This document shows positions 8,115-16,390 of a stretch of DNA of 64,000 nt, piece by piece. Below the pieces are notes generated by a model, which had not been told where the DNA came from, did not search any database, and was given only the letters and a program-made list of their open reading frames with translations. Origin of the DNA: JAAXIE01 sp965263155. GTDB lineage: Bacteria > Chloroflexota > Dehalococcoidia > Lucifugimonadales > JAAXIE01. Every line of letters begins with the position of its first letter. Position 1 is the stretch's first letter. The stretch spans positions 1,984,001-2,048,000 of the forward strand of contig OZ253586.1 of NCBI GenBank assembly GCA_965263155.1, read 5' to 3'. The position numbers and the translations under genes are program-made.

Positions 8115-9503
8115 GTGAGGCACAGGAAATCCATCACGCATAGGCTGGACGCCCGGGCGCAGGAGGTAGCTACGGACCAATCATCGAGCAGCACGGCCCC
8201 GCCTCCGGTGCGCGTCAAGTCGCCCCTCTTTTATGGGTGGGTGATTGTGGGCGTCACCTTCCTCGTAGCCTTGGTCTCGATCGGCTCCCGCAGCAGCTTC
8301 GGCAACTTCGTTACCCCTATGAGCGAGGAGTTCGGGTGGAGCCGAGGGTTGATTTCCGTGGCTGGCCTCGTAGGAATGCTGGTCGCCGGCTTCTGCCAGC
8401 CCTTCGCCGGCTGGTTCTACGACAAGCTGGGCGCCCGCAAGGTGATTCTTACAGGCGTGCTTATCTTGGCCGCGAGCACCCTGATGCTGGTGGCCACGCC
8501 TCATATCGCCTACCTAATTCTTGGTTTCGGCATCCTGGGCGCCATCGGCTCCAGTGCCAGCACCATCAACATCGGTAGTGCGCTCCTGACGCGGTGGTTC
8601 CGCAAACGCCGCGCGACAGCCTTGGGCATCAGCACTGCCGGCGCCTCCGTGGGCGGACTGGTGCTGGTGCCCCTCAGTGCCTACCTTATACAGGAATTTG
8701 ACTGGCGCACTACTTGGCTGGTTCTGGGAATTATCGTCCTGACACTGGGCTTCCCGCTCTCCTTCATCCTACTGCGCAACGACCCGGCTGATATGGGCCT
8801 TCGCCCTGACGGGGAGCGAGCAACCGATTCACAAGGCAAGCCCACTCCGCCCACGCAGCAGACACCAGGACCCCTTGAGCTTGACTACTGGAAGAAATCG
8901 CTGAAGTCGGCCCCATTCTGGCAGCTGTCCATCGCTTACTTCGCATGTGGAGCGACCACCTCCATCATGAGCTTCCACTTCATCCCCTACGCCGAGGAGG
9001 AGGGGATGGCGAAATCAACGGCAGCCTTGGCCTTCGGGTTAATGAGCGGGTTGAACGTAGTAGGCCTACTTGGGGCCACGTTCCTAGCAGACAAGTTCCC
9101 GCGGAAGAACCTGCTAGCCTTGGTCTACGGCGGCCGCTTCATCGGCTACATGATGCTCTTCCTCCTACCGGCGCCTTGGTCCATCTGGGCCTTTGCCTCG
9201 GTGCTGGGGTTCTCTTGGTGGGCCACGGGCCCGCTGACCACCAGCCTCGCTGCCGACATCTATGGGCTGAAGTTTTTGGGCACGCTTACCGGAATGACGT
9301 TCCTCTTCCACCAGCTTGGAGCAGCCTTCAGCATCCAGTTCGCGGGCCTCATGCACGACTGGCAAGGGGACTACCAATGGGCCTTCGGCATAGTGGCGTG
9401 TCTACTGCTAGTGGCCACCGTGAGTTCCTTCGGTGTGAAAGAGAAGGAGTACTCAGCTCGGTACCAAGTCAGGCCGCAGACCAGCCCATCAGCCGCAGGT
9501 TGA
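8115..9503 (+). CDS. MFS transporter, monocarboxylate/oxalate-type
   Basis: 462 residues, twelve predicted membrane segments. The opening FYGWVIVGVTFLVALVS, the cytoplasmic loop YDKLGARKV and the motif LLTRWFRKRRATALGIS are typical of the OFA/monocarboxylate-porter branch of the MFS, which takes up small organic acids. A hydrophilic loop with GLRPDGERA separates the two halves. The GTG at 8115 is the first possible start; the first 40 residues are polar and the true start may lie a little downstream. The Rieske oxygenase gene follows after 26 bp, so the carrier probably imports its substrate or exports its product. Confidence 0.8.
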   Translation: MRHRKSITHRLDARAQEVATDQSSSSTAPPPVRVKSPLFYGWVIVGVTFLVALVSIGSRSSFGNFVTPMSEEFGWSRGLISVAGLVGMLVAGFCQPFAGWFYDKLGARKVILTGVLILAASTLMLVATPHIAYLILGFGILGAIGSSASTINIGSALLTRWFRKRRATALGISTAGASVGGLVLVPLSAYLIQEFDWRTTWLVLGIIVLTLGFPLSFILLRNDPADMGLRPDGERATDSQGKPTPPTQQTPGPLELDYWKKSLKSAPFWQLSIAYFACGATTSIMSFHFIPYAEEEGMAKSTAALAFGLMSGLNVVGLLGATFLADKFPRKNLLALVYGGRFIGYMMLFLLPAPWSIWAFASVLGFSWWATGPLTTSLAADIYGLKFLGTLTGMTFLFHQLGAAFSIQFAGLMHDWQGDYQWAFGIVACLLLVATVSSFGVKEKEYSARYQVRPQTSPSAAG

Positions 9504-9529
9504 CCCCATCCACACGTAAGGGGGGCAAT

Positions 9530-10771
9530 ATGACCGTTCAGGGCAGCAGGTTGGTAGACGCCCAGCGGGGCATGATGGACCGCCGCATCTTCTCCGATGA
9601 GGAGATTTACCGGGAGGAGTTGGAGCGTGTCTTCGCCCCCAGTTGGCTCTTCCTCTGCCATGAGACGGTGATACCCAATCCCGGCGACTTCTTCACCACC
9701 TACATGGCGGAAGACCCGGTACTAGTTACCCGCGACGCTACCGGACGGGTCCGCGCCTTCCTGAACGTGTGCCGTCACCGCGGCAACCGTGTATGCCGGG
9801 CCGACGCTGGCAACGCCTCGGCCTTCGTCTGTGCGTATCACGGCTGGACCTACGGGAACGATGGCAAGCTGATAGCCGTGCCCAGTCTGCGCGAGGCCTA
9901 CTACGACGAGTTGGATACCGAGAAGTGGGGCTTGGCACCGGTGGCAAAAATCGACGACTACAAGGGCATGATTTTTGCCACCTTCAACGCCGACGCACCT
10001 CCCCTGCTGGACTATCTGGGCGAGATGACTTGGTACATGGACAACTTCTTCGACCGGCACGAGGGCGGGATCGAGATGATTGGCGGAATGCACAAATGGG
10101 TGGTGCCCTGCAACTGGAAGCTGGCCGCCGAGAATTTCGCTGGCGACTCCTACCATGTGCCGTGGACGCACCGCTCAGCAGTAGATGCCCGCTTCAACCG
10201 CCCTGCCAGCCAAGAGCCTGGGAGGCTGGTGTCCACCGAGCAGGGTCATTGCATCCTAGCCCTAAGTCCTGGGGAGTCAGCCGACCCCCTGATGCCGGTG
10301 CTGGATGCGTACGAGCAGAAGCACGCGCAAGACGTTCGCAGACGCATGGGCGAGAGGCACGAATTGGTGAACCCCATCGCTGGCAACATCTTCCCCAACT
10401 TCGCCATTCTGCGCACCGGTTCACGCACCATCCGCGTGTGGCAGCCCCGTGGACCCAACAAGACCGAAATATGGTCGTGGGCCTATGTGGACAAGACCGC
10501 TCCCCAAGACGTGAAGGACGCCATCCGCTTGGCAGGTGCACGGGGATTCGGTCCTACCGGCACCTTTGAACAGGACGACATGGACAACTGGCAGGAAGTT
10601 ACCAACACCAGTCGCGGTGTGGTGTCGCGCCGGATGCCCATGCACACCGCCATGGGGCTCGGCCACGAGGGGTTCGACGAAAACCTGATGGCATGGGCCA
10701 GCGACACCCGCATCAGCGAGGCCAACCACCGCGCCTTTTACGGCCGCTGGGCCGAGATGATGGGCGGGTAA
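9530..10771 (+). CDS. Rieske non-haem iron oxygenase alpha subunit, paralogue 1
   Basis: 413 residues. The Rieske [2Fe-2S] site is C81-x-H83 and C101-x2-H104. The mononuclear iron site is in AENFAGDSYHVPWTH (N202, D206, H209, H214), with a late Asp/Glu-rich segment EQDDMDNWQ near residue 360. This is the alpha subunit of aromatic-ring-hydroxylating or related oxygenases. No beta subunit, ferredoxin or reductase lies beside it. AAGGGGGG precedes the ATG. It follows the MFS gene by 26 bp. It is closely related to the paralogue at 33727, with the metal ligands at identical positions. Confidence 0.9.
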   Translation: MTVQGSRLVDAQRGMMDRRIFSDEEIYREELERVFAPSWLFLCHETVIPNPGDFFTTYMAEDPVLVTRDATGRVRAFLNVCRHRGNRVCRADAGNASAFVCAYHGWTYGNDGKLIAVPSLREAYYDELDTEKWGLAPVAKIDDYKGMIFATFNADAPPLLDYLGEMTWYMDNFFDRHEGGIEMIGGMHKWVVPCNWKLAAENFAGDSYHVPWTHRSAVDARFNRPASQEPGRLVSTEQGHCILALSPGESADPLMPVLDAYEQKHAQDVRRRMGERHELVNPIAGNIFPNFAILRTGSRTIRVWQPRGPNKTEIWSWAYVDKTAPQDVKDAIRLAGARGFGPTGTFEQDDMDNWQEVTNTSRGVVSRRMPMHTAMGLGHEGFDENLMAWASDTRISEANHRAFYGRWAEMMGG

Positions 10772-10799
10772 GGGGCGCTCCTCTCTCCAAGCAACCTGG

Positions 10800-11840
10800 C
10801 TACAGGCCTAACTCCGCCTTCACGATTGCTGCCCCCAGCGAGAGGGCACGCAGCTTGCCACGGGCCACGTTGCGAGGCAGGTACTTCATACCGCAGTCGG
10901 GGGCCAGCATGAGGCGCTCCGGCGGTAGGTGCTGGAGTGCGTTGCGTATGCGTTGGGCCACCGTTTCTGGGGTTTCGATGGTCATATCACCCAAGTCCAA
11001 CACGCCCACAATGATGGTTTTGGACGGGAGCAGGTCCAGCATAGAGAGGTCGAGCTTGGGTTGGGCGGCCTCTATGGAGACCATCTGCACTGCGGTTTCC
11101 TCCAGCTCAGGTAGGAATGAGTAGGCTGAGGGCTTCGCCTCTCGCATGGAGGCGGCATAGCCAAAGCAGAGATGCAGCGCGATGGGGCCTTCCACACCTT
11201 CCAAGGCGTGGTTGATGGCCTCCACTCCGAACTGCCTGGCACTCTCCACCCGTGCCTGCAGCCACGGCTCGTCCAGCTGCACGATGTCTGCTCCAGCGTC
11301 GAAAAGCTCCTTCACTTCTTGGTTGACGGCTTCTGCGTAGTCCATGGCTAGGGAGCGATCATCGGAGTAGTGCTCATTCTGTGCCTGCTGCGACATTGTG
11401 AAGGGGCCTGGGATGGTCACCTTGATTCGGCGCGATGTGTTGCTGCGCAGGAACCGGGTGTCCCGTACCTGCACGGGTTGGCTGCGCCTTATGGGGCCGG
11501 TGATACGAGGCACGGGTGTGGGCGTTCCGGTGCGGCCTAAGGTCGAGCCGGGGTTATTGGCGTCCACACCCCCCAAGGCAGTGGCAAAGCGGTTGGAGTA
11601 GCTCTCGCGACGTATTTCGCCATCGCTGATTATGTCTACCCCAGCGTGCTCCATGTCGCGTATGGCCAGCACGGTAGCATCGTCCTGCGCCTGCTCCAGC
11701 AATTCCGTTGAGACTCGCCATAGCTGGGGCGCGCGCACCCGTGGCACGAGGCTGCCTTCCAGTGCTCCTTGGTCCACGAGCCACGCAGGTTGGGGATAGC
11801 TGCCTACCACGGTTGTTAGAAGTGGCTCACGGTGCATCAT
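10800..11840 (-). CDS. Cobalamin-independent methionine synthase-like protein (MetE C-terminal domain only)
   Basis: 346 residues equal to the catalytic C-terminal barrel of MetE. The zinc ligands are visible as LHLCFGYA (His, Cys) and APDCGMKYLP (Cys); DEPWL and TTVVGSYPQPAWL are also family landmarks. Core MetE proteins without the N-terminal half transfer methyl groups from folate or corrinoid donors in several lineages. Two ATGs are adjacent (11840 and 11837); AGAAGG is better spaced for the second. It converges with the Rieske gene. Whether it makes methionine or demethylates another compound is not shown by the sequence. Confidence 0.8.
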   Translation of the reverse strand: MMHREPLLTTVVGSYPQPAWLVDQGALEGSLVPRVRAPQLWRVSTELLEQAQDDATVLAIRDMEHAGVDIISDGEIRRESYSNRFATALGGVDANNPGSTLGRTGTPTPVPRITGPIRRSQPVQVRDTRFLRSNTSRRIKVTIPGPFTMSQQAQNEHYSDDRSLAMDYAEAVNQEVKELFDAGADIVQLDEPWLQARVESARQFGVEAINHALEGVEGPIALHLCFGYAASMREAKPSAYSFLPELEETAVQMVSIEAAQPKLDLSMLDLLPSKTIIVGVLDLGDMTIETPETVAQRIRNALQHLPPERLMLAPDCGMKYLPRNVARGKLRALSLGAAIVKAELGL

Positions 11841-11964
11841 AGCCTTCTACTCGACTCCAACCTACGTTTCTCCCCGCCATGGCTCCGGCGAAGCATTCAC
11901 CGGCAGTGTAACCCAAGGGCGTGTCCGGGTGTACACCCCTTTAGCCCGTACTGACACCTGCCCA

Positions 11965-11994
11965 TTGACAACGCTCCCCCGCCTCCACTAGTCT
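11965..11994 (+). promoter_or_regulatory. Candidate promoter of a short transcript
   Basis: TTGACA (11965-11970) is a perfect -35; 18 bp downstream is TAGTCT (11989-11994), a poor -10. The predicted start is about 12001, just before the terminator-like hairpin at 12010. Confidence 0.35.
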
Positions 11995-12009
11995 CAACAC
12001 AGGAAGCAG

Positions 12010-12051
12010 GCAGGGGACTGACCCCTCAGGGTCGCCCCTGCTTTCTTTTTT
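12010..12051 (+). terminator. Intrinsic terminator-like hairpin with GGGGACTGACCCC core
   Basis: Two stacked stems: GCAGGGG (12010-12016) with CCCCTGC (12035-12041), and inside it GACCC (12020-12024) with GGGTC (12029-12033) closing a CTCA loop. A T-rich tract (tttcttttttgg) follows. No plus-strand gene lies upstream, so it would end only the short transcript from 11965. The same core occurs at 20698-20710 and 63464-63476. Confidence 0.6.
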
Positions 12052-12263
12052 GGAGGGCGTGATGGACCTAAAATGCGGCCACATGCAGCAAGTTAACTCA
12101 GATACAACGCTGCGGCCAATGAGACCACTTTCAGATACAAAACTTTAATTCCAGCTAGGGCTGTGGCCGCACCCAGCTACGAATCCGCGGCCAATGGCGG
12201 TCCAGTGGTCTCCACTCAGACCCTGATGTTACAGTGTGACCCTGGCTGCACACATACGCCTAC

Positions 12264-12298
12264 GTCACAAATGTCACAGCCCGCAGATACAAAAGACT
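12264..12298 (+). repeat. Short bipartite dispersed repeat, copy II
   Basis: GTCAC-AAAT-GTCAC, five bases, then GCAGATACAAAAG. Aligns gap-free with copy I (411-445, opposite strand) over 35 nt. GTCACAAATGTCAC is itself an imperfect palindrome, so a protein-binding role is possible. Confidence 0.55.
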
Positions 12299-12454
12299 CT
12301 TTCGCAGGCACGACCGGTGTGCCACTCGAAATCAGGAATGGCTGCGGCCACGCAAAGGTCTCCCACCGCGAGAATGCCGCATATTGGACGGTCCCAGCCA
12401 ATCCCAGCCTGTTCTCGCGCCTGTTCTCGCGATAATGACCTGCAGGAGGTGGCC

Positions 12455-13231
12455 ATGACCAGCCAGATAACACCGCCGGGAGCCATCTACTCGCTGGCGG
12501 ATATGAAGTGCTATGAGGTGACCTACCCTGGATACAATGGCGACCCTGTGCCCGCATACGTGGCGCGTCCGGCGGCTGAGGGGGAGCACCCCGGCGTGAT
12601 AATCGTACATGGTGTGCACGGACACGAGGAGCACCTGAAGGATGTGGCGCGTCGCTTGGCTGTCCACGGCTACGCTGCCATCCTCCCTGCTCTCTACAGC
12701 CGGGAGGAGTTCACCACGGTGGTGGAGGAAGAGGACGTGCAAAAGACGGGAGCTTGGCTGCGCAACCGGCCCAACGCCCAAGCCAACGGCGACCTGCAAG
12801 GTGCGCTGGACTTCCTGCGGGCGGCGCCCTTCGTCAACGAGCGCATCGGAGTGGTCGGCTTCTGCTCCGGCGGTCGCGTGGGGTTGGTGTTCGCCTGCAA
12901 TACGTCGGGGCTGGAATGTTACGTCAACTTCTACTCCAACGGCATCATCGCGCCCACTGAGGTTAACCCAGTTCCGCCCATCGAGATGGTGAAGGACCTG
13001 TGCTGCCCCATGTTGGGACTCTTTGGGGAGGACGACCCCAACCCGTCACCACAGGACGTTGCCCAACTGGAAGCGGAGCTTGCCCGGTGCGGCAAGGCCT
13101 ACGAGATAGTGAGCTACTCCAACGCAGCCCACGCCTTCTTCTCGGACACTCGGCCCAGCTATCGTCCTGAGGCCTGCCACATGGCGTGGGGGCGCTGCTT
13201 GGAGTGGTTTAGCAGGTATCTAAAGTCGTGA
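12455..13231 (+). CDS. Dienelactone hydrolase family protein
   Basis: 258 residues, alpha/beta hydrolase fold. The catalytic triad is visible: nucleophile C137 in GFCSGGR, Asp in FGEDDPN (193-194), and H226 in NAAHAFF. HGVHGHEEH is the oxyanion-side loop. Dienelactone hydrolases open lactone intermediates of aromatic-ring breakdown, and the cysteine nucleophile is typical of this family rather than of serine hydrolases. The ATG at 12455 is preceded by GCAGGAGGTGG; the frame is open further upstream, but that part is repeat-rich and unlike the family. Confidence 0.9.
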   Translation: MTSQITPPGAIYSLADMKCYEVTYPGYNGDPVPAYVARPAAEGEHPGVIIVHGVHGHEEHLKDVARRLAVHGYAAILPALYSREEFTTVVEEEDVQKTGAWLRNRPNAQANGDLQGALDFLRAAPFVNERIGVVGFCSGGRVGLVFACNTSGLECYVNFYSNGIIAPTEVNPVPPIEMVKDLCCPMLGLFGEDDPNPSPQDVAQLEAELARCGKAYEIVSYSNAAHAFFSDTRPSYRPEACHMAWGRCLEWFSRYLKS

Positions 13232-13314
13232 AGTGGTCCGGCCTTTTATAGGTGCCAGCATCGTTGCCAGAGAAACCAATCAGAGGCCGCCTTGCCTCTT
13301 CACCCTCGACCCAA

Positions 13315-13339
13315 CCCTCTCCGGTCAAGGGAGGAGGGG
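13315..13339. repeat. CCCTCTCC/GGAGGAGGG hairpin between convergent genes
   Basis: CCCTCTCC (13315-13322) pairs imperfectly with GGGAGGAGGGG (13329-13339), around ggtcaa. It lies between the ends of the dienelactone hydrolase gene and the CapA gene and is preceded by caccctcgacccaa, a wording common in intergenic repeats of environmental genomes. It may act as a bidirectional terminator. Confidence 0.4.
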
Positions 13340-13351
13340 TAACGCAGGGTC

Positions 13352-14701
13352 CTAGAGTCGAATGACTCCCACGTCCCCTTGGATGGTTATCTCGGTGCCG
13401 AAGGGGCGCGAGACGTCTTGGAGCCACTTGAGGGTCTGCTGGGCGATGGGGCCCTCAGCTAGCAGGGGCCTGCCTCGCTGGGGGATGGGGCGTCCGTACC
13501 CCATGTCGATAGGGTACAGAACAACCTCGCGGAGTTCACCTCCCGCGTAGTTGCAGACTGCCACCACGCTCTGCCAGAAGACTGGGTCTCCAGCGAAGGC
13601 CCGCGTACCACCGCCGGAGCGCGCATCGAGGTAGTCGCCCGGTGTCTGGTCGTAGCCCAGCTTGAAGCGGCGGTAGGCTTCGTCCGGCACCCAGAGCACG
13701 CTTTCGTTCTGAAAGATGAAGTTGCCCAAGCTGTAGAAGATGGGGCGGTTCTTGTATATCTCGATACCCCTCAGGAAGTGGGGACCGTGGCCAGCGAACA
13801 GGGCGCAGCCTTGGTCGATGGCCCAGTGAGCGAACTCGACTAGGAAGTCAGGAGGAGAGACACGAGAGTGGCCGTGGAATTCTCCCGTCTCGCCGCTCTC
13901 ATGGCAGTGGACCCCGTATGCCACCCAGTCTGCCTGCTTCTGGGCGCCACGTATCCACTTGCCTATGCCACCTAGGTCGTCTTGGTTCACAGAGGTCTCC
14001 ACGCGGAACTGCTCGTCCAGCACGAAGCTCTTCTCCATGAACTCCACATCCGTGGCAGCGTCCAACTCCTCTTCCACACCACGAAAGCCGAACGCTTCGT
14101 AGGCCTCGTGAGCTTCTTGGTAGCCCAACTCGCGGTTGGCCCGGTGCAGGGCGTCGAACACCTCGCGGTCCACATGGTGCACCAGCTTGTGGCGCAGGGC
14201 GTTGATGCCTGGACGTCCACGGAAGTCAGGCCGCCCCGGCCCTGCCCGGGACTGGTCGCTAAAGGTGCTGGAGGCGGACATGACGGCTAGACGTCCACGG
14301 GGGGAATCGACGTAGGCAGGGGCCCGGGCCTCGTCGATGCTGCGCCCACCGCCTGCTTGGGGGAGGTCGATTTCGCGGCAATGGTCCAAAGTGGTGAGGA
14401 AGCCGCCCTCGGAGAAGTCGAAGGAGTGGTTGTTGGCCGTGGTGACGGCATCGATGCCCATCCACTTGAGCTCGTCCAAGTTCTGGGGGTCGGAACGGGT
14501 GTAGGTGGCATTGCTCCACTGCCAGCTGCTCTCATAGTCGTGGAACAGCATCTCCAAGTTCACCACCGAGGCATCGGCGCGGTGCAGGATATCCAGAAGC
14601 CTGAGGAACTTGTCCTCATTGAAGGCGCGCATACGCCGCGTGATCATGGCGTCGCCGCCAACAGCAATGGAGATGTCCCGCTTCTCGGCGTTGTAAATCA
14701 C
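13352..14701 (-). CDS. CapA/PgsA-family metallophosphatase-like protein
   Basis: 449 residues. The calcineurin-like CapA landmarks are present: GGDAMITRR (metal Asp), VVNLEMLF (Asn/Glu), TTANNHSFDFSEGGF (Asn, His, Asp) and FAGHGPHFLRGIE (two His). CapA proteins take part in poly-gamma-glutamate capsule formation, but many cytosolic members exist with unknown roles. There is no signal peptide or membrane anchor here. The GTG start at 14701 has AGGAGG 7 nt upstream. The C-terminal 100 residues (YPIDMGYGRPIPQRGRPLLA) resemble the usual tail of this family. Confidence 0.8.
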   Translation of the reverse strand: MIYNAEKRDISIAVGGDAMITRRMRAFNEDKFLRLLDILHRADASVVNLEMLFHDYESSWQWSNATYTRSDPQNLDELKWMGIDAVTTANNHSFDFSEGGFLTTLDHCREIDLPQAGGGRSIDEARAPAYVDSPRGRLAVMSASSTFSDQSRAGPGRPDFRGRPGINALRHKLVHHVDREVFDALHRANRELGYQEAHEAYEAFGFRGVEEELDAATDVEFMEKSFVLDEQFRVETSVNQDDLGGIGKWIRGAQKQADWVAYGVHCHESGETGEFHGHSRVSPPDFLVEFAHWAIDQGCALFAGHGPHFLRGIEIYKNRPIFYSLGNFIFQNESVLWVPDEAYRRFKLGYDQTPGDYLDARSGGGTRAFAGDPVFWQSVVAVCNYAGGELREVVLYPIDMGYGRPIPQRGRPLLAEGPIAQQTLKWLQDVSRPFGTEITIQGDVGVIRL

Positions 14702-14923
14702 GAGGGGCCTCCTGTGAGGGAACAGTGGTGTAAGCCTATAAGGTTTTCAGGACGCTATACCCCTGTCTCTGCCCTGTCAAGAGTATGGAAGGGCGTCAAG
14801 CGGAGGAGAGCCGTAGTGGGTCGCACTTCAAAGCTGGCGGCGAAAGGCGTATCCTATGGTGGTGAAAGTCCGGTTCCGAATGTTGACGGCCGGGAAAGGC
14901 TTAGAGGAGACGGGAGCGTAGCG

Positions 14924-15385
14924 ATGCCTGAGGACTTGGAAGCGCGCATCCAGCGGTTGGAGGACATCGAGAGCATCAGGGCGCTCAAGGCCCGCTACTG
15001 CATGTATTGCGACGACAACTACGACGTGGAAGGGCTAGCCAGCCTGTTCACCGAGGACGCAGTGTGGGACGGGGGCATCCGGGGCAAGGCGGTGGGGCGG
15101 GACGGCATTCGGGAGTTCTTCCAGCATGCTCCAGAACGACTGCCCTTCGCTGTGCACATGGTGATGAACCCGCTGATTGAGGTGAACGGCGACGAGGCCA
15201 CCGGGGTGTGGTACTTATTCCAAGCCTGCACCTATGCCCAAGGCGAGCAGGCGGTATGGGGCTCGGCGCGCTACGACGAGGAGTACCTTCGCCAAGATGG
15301 CCAGTGGATGTTCAAGAATCTGCGGATTACGTCCAACTTCTGGACGCCCTTCGACCAAGGCTGGGCCAAGGCCCAGTTCGTATAG
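14924..15385 (+). CDS. SnoaL-like / NTF2-fold protein
   Basis: 153 residues. IESIRALKARYCMYCDDNYD followed by ASLFTEDAVWDGG and GRDGIREFF is the standard opening of the SnoaL_4 group of NTF2-fold proteins, which includes small hydrolases, isomerases and the beta subunits of Rieske oxygenases. The ATG at 14924 begins the family match and has GGGAG upstream; a longer open frame from 14357 runs antisense through the CapA gene and is not credible. The ureohydrolase gene follows after 30 bp, so the two are probably one operon. Confidence 0.8.
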   Translation: MPEDLEARIQRLEDIESIRALKARYCMYCDDNYDVEGLASLFTEDAVWDGGIRGKAVGRDGIREFFQHAPERLPFAVHMVMNPLIEVNGDEATGVWYLFQACTYAQGEQAVWGSARYDEEYLRQDGQWMFKNLRITSNFWTPFDQGWAKAQFV

Positions 15386-15415
15386 AACGGTCCATCAGGC
15401 TGCGAGGGAGAAGTC

Positions 15416-16390
15416 GTGACGCAAGAATCGTCCGGTAGAGAAACGCCGCAAGGGGACTGGCCCATCATACGGGCCCATCCCCGGAGCTTCTTCAAGGCGC
15501 CTCTCTGCACCGACTTGGACACGCTGGACGCTGACGTTGCCTTCATAGGCGTGCCCTTCGACCAAGGCACCTTCGGGCGTCCCGGAACGCGTTACGGCCC
15601 CGATGCCATCCGTGATGCGCCGCGGGGCTACTCCTACGCTGACCCCTTCGGGAGAGGAGAAGAGGCGGAAGGCTTCTACGACATCGACGCGAGCAATGAG
15701 TTGCTGCGGGGCGTGACCATGGCCGACTGCGGCAACATCAACATCCTGCCCGTGGACCTGCATCGCAATTTCGACAAGCTGACTCAGGTTGTGGAAAAGG
15801 TGGCGGCGCGTGGATCATTCCCAGTCATCGTAGGCGGCGATCATGCTATCACATACCCTGCGGTGCGAGGACTCGGTTGCTTCGAGCCCTTGAACATCGT
15901 CCATTTCGATGCTCACATGGACTACTCTCACGACTACCAAGGCGTGCTCTACACCCATGGCAGCCCCATCCGGCGCTGCCGGGAGTTGTCCTTCGTGGGC
16001 CACATCAGCTCGGTGGGGATCCGGGTAGCCCGCAGGCAGCCTTACGAGGACTCCCAGCGCGACGGCAGCCTGATCATCACCACCAAGCGGTTCCGCGATC
16101 TTGGGCCGGAAGCAGTGGCGGCCCAGATACCCCGTGGAGAGAACCTATACATCACCTTTGACATCGACGTGATGGACCCCAGCCAAGCCCCCGGGACCGG
16201 CACGCCGGAAGTTGGAGGGCTGGTCTACGAGGAGGTCTATCCATGCCTGATGGCCTTGGTGCGCGACCATAACCTAGTTGCAATGGACTTGGTGGAGGTG
16301 GCCCCTCCCTACGACTCCTCGGAACTGACAGTGCAGTACGCCTCCAAGCTAATCATCGACGTGCTGGCTGCTCGGTTCCCGTCTAAATGA
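15416..16390 (+). CDS. Agmatinase/arginase family ureohydrolase
   Basis: 324 residues. All manganese ligands are visible: H143 in GGDHAIT, D165/H167/D169 in FDAHMD, and the two Asp of FDIDVMDPS. The family cleaves guanidino compounds to urea plus an amine (agmatinase, guanidinobutyrase, proclavaminate amidinohydrolase and others); the sequence does not decide the substrate. The GTG at 15416 has GAGGGAGAAG upstream. The stop overlaps the next gene's ATG (ATGA), giving translational coupling to an MFS carrier that may move the substrate or product. Confidence 0.88.
   Translation: MTQESSGRETPQGDWPIIRAHPRSFFKAPLCTDLDTLDADVAFIGVPFDQGTFGRPGTRYGPDAIRDAPRGYSYADPFGRGEEAEGFYDIDASNELLRGVTMADCGNINILPVDLHRNFDKLTQVVEKVAARGSFPVIVGGDHAITYPAVRGLGCFEPLNIVHFDAHMDYSHDYQGVLYTHGSPIRRCRELSFVGHISSVGIRVARRQPYEDSQRDGSLIITTKRFRDLGPEAVAAQIPRGENLYITFDIDVMDPSQAPGTGTPEVGGLVYEEVYPCLMALVRDHNLVAMDLVEVAPPYDSSELTVQYASKLIIDVLAARFPSK

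Larger units (their letters stand above)
11841..12454. other. 614-bp gap with promoter/hairpin unit and dispersed short repeats
   Basis: Between the divergent MetE-like and dienelactone hydrolase genes. Contains a perfect -35 box with a hairpin and T-run (11965-12051) and then a stretch in which CAGATACAA occurs three times and GCGGCCA four times, including bipartite repeat copy II. Frames through it have no ribosome site and are repeat-driven, so I call no gene. Confidence 0.55.

Noticed and set aside
8945..9529. Upstream extension of the first Rieske gene by 195 codons
   Set aside because: It is an out-of-frame shadow of the MFS gene; the ATG at 9530 has a strong ribosome site and matches the paralogue's start.
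14357..14923. Upstream extension of the SnoaL-like gene
   Set aside because: It runs antisense to the CapA gene and has no family similarity; the ATG at 14924 starts the domain.
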